A stretch of DNA of 64,000 nt from Coenobita brevimanus (lineage: Eukaryota; Arthropoda; Malacostraca; Decapoda; Coenobitidae): NCBI GenBank assembly GCA_032717465.1, contig JAVRFU010000161.1:86465-150464 (forward strand). Reading direction: 5' to 3'. The position numbers were made by a program, and so were the translations under genes. The notes beneath the pieces are model-generated. The model was not told the DNA's origin, ran no database searches, and saw only the letters and a list, made by a program, of their open reading frames with translations. Numbering within the stretch: position 1 is the stretch's first letter; every line of letters begins with the position of its first letter. Below are positions 63,819 to 64,000 of the stretch, piece by piece.

Positions 63819-64000
63819 TTAGGAGGTGCCTTTTGTGGCGTCACTATAACACGAGTCAGACGTACTTGTATCTCCCACATCTTCAGTACATTGTATCACA
63901 GTCTCCGGTTCTTCACCATCCGTGTCAATATCGTGGCTATCTAGGGGTTCCATTATAATTTCCTAAGGGAAAATGGTACTATTGACCATATCCTCCAACT
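63819..64000 (-). pseudogene. Antisense short frame, unit 3, cut by window end
   Basis: Equivalent to 57341-57559. The start codon would lie beyond 64000. Confidence 0.3.

Larger units (their letters stand above)
55305..64000. repeat. Tandem array of 3.23-3.24 kb units, about 2.7 copies, runs off window
   Basis: Unit landmarks repeat at 55381, 58608 and 61850 (AAAGAGACACCATACC), spacings 3227 and 3242. Each unit holds a decayed LINE RT, a 0.6-kb MITE in it, an antisense short frame, about 400 bases of unassigned sequence and a TACA/GTGCACATGACA minisatellite. Unit 1 lacks about 555 bases between the minisatellite and the AAAGAGACACC landmark. Units differ by only a few percent and share old stops, so the block was amplified after it decayed. 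Confidence 0.95.

Noticed and set aside
1..64000. CRISPR arrays, prophage, operons, integrons
   Set aside because: Repeats lack spacer structure, and exons with GT/AG borders and LINE/SINE content show a eukaryotic nuclear genome.

Overview
This is eukaryotic, non-coding, repeat-dominated DNA, most probably from an arthropod and, I infer, a decapod crustacean. The inference rests on the abundance of RTE-type LINEs with GATA or GAT tails, ZMYM/DUF4371-type and ZBED-type hAT elements, dense microsatellites, and split host exons with canonical GT/AG borders. There are no operons, no CRISPR array and no rRNA genes. Almost every long open frame belongs to a transposable element or to a tandem repeat.

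Host genes appear only as separate exons, all on the minus strand. One exon of a class III guanylate cyclase lies at 11255-11377. Two exons of mitochondrial ribosomal protein uS10m lie at 38514-38637 and 35886-36083, the second with an apparent 1-nt deletion. A THAP zinc-finger first exon with a frame break lies at 44052-44260, with a CRE palindrome 146 bases upstream. Two or three further candidate exons are weak.

Layout. 0.9-4.0 kb: LINE family A, then a chimeric LINE joining families B and C in frame. 4-11 kb: old fragments, microsatellites and a CR1/L2-like tail. 11-15.3 kb: the cyclase exon, a SINE and two LINE-B copies. 17.0-23.8 kb: a LINE-C copy whose reverse transcriptase carries a PHD-like finger, split by a 3858-bp hAT element with 14-bp inverted ends and an exact 8-bp target duplication. 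24.4-26.3 kb: the best preserved LINE-B (608-codon frame). 26-44 kb: scattered LINE/SINE ends, uS10m exons, Tigger-like elements, a G-poor repeat. 45-50 kb: a degenerate repeat of about 175 bp hosting a ZBED pseudogene, SINEs and a hAT MITE. 51-54.5 kb: minisatellites, including a 39-bp array, flanked by related sequence in opposite orientations. 55.3-64.0 kb: about 2.7 tandem units of 3.23-3.24 kb, each holding a decayed LINE split by a 0.6-kb Harbinger-type MITE.

The elements interact. The common SINE ends with the same 3' sequence and GATA tail as LINE-B, so LINE-B is its likely mobiliser. DNA transposons are nested in LINEs and SINEs, which gives relative ages, and one LINE is a hybrid of two families. 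I found no new defence or metabolic system. The most unusual items are the chimeric LINE, the PHD finger inside an RT, the SINE/LINE tail sharing and the amplified nested array.
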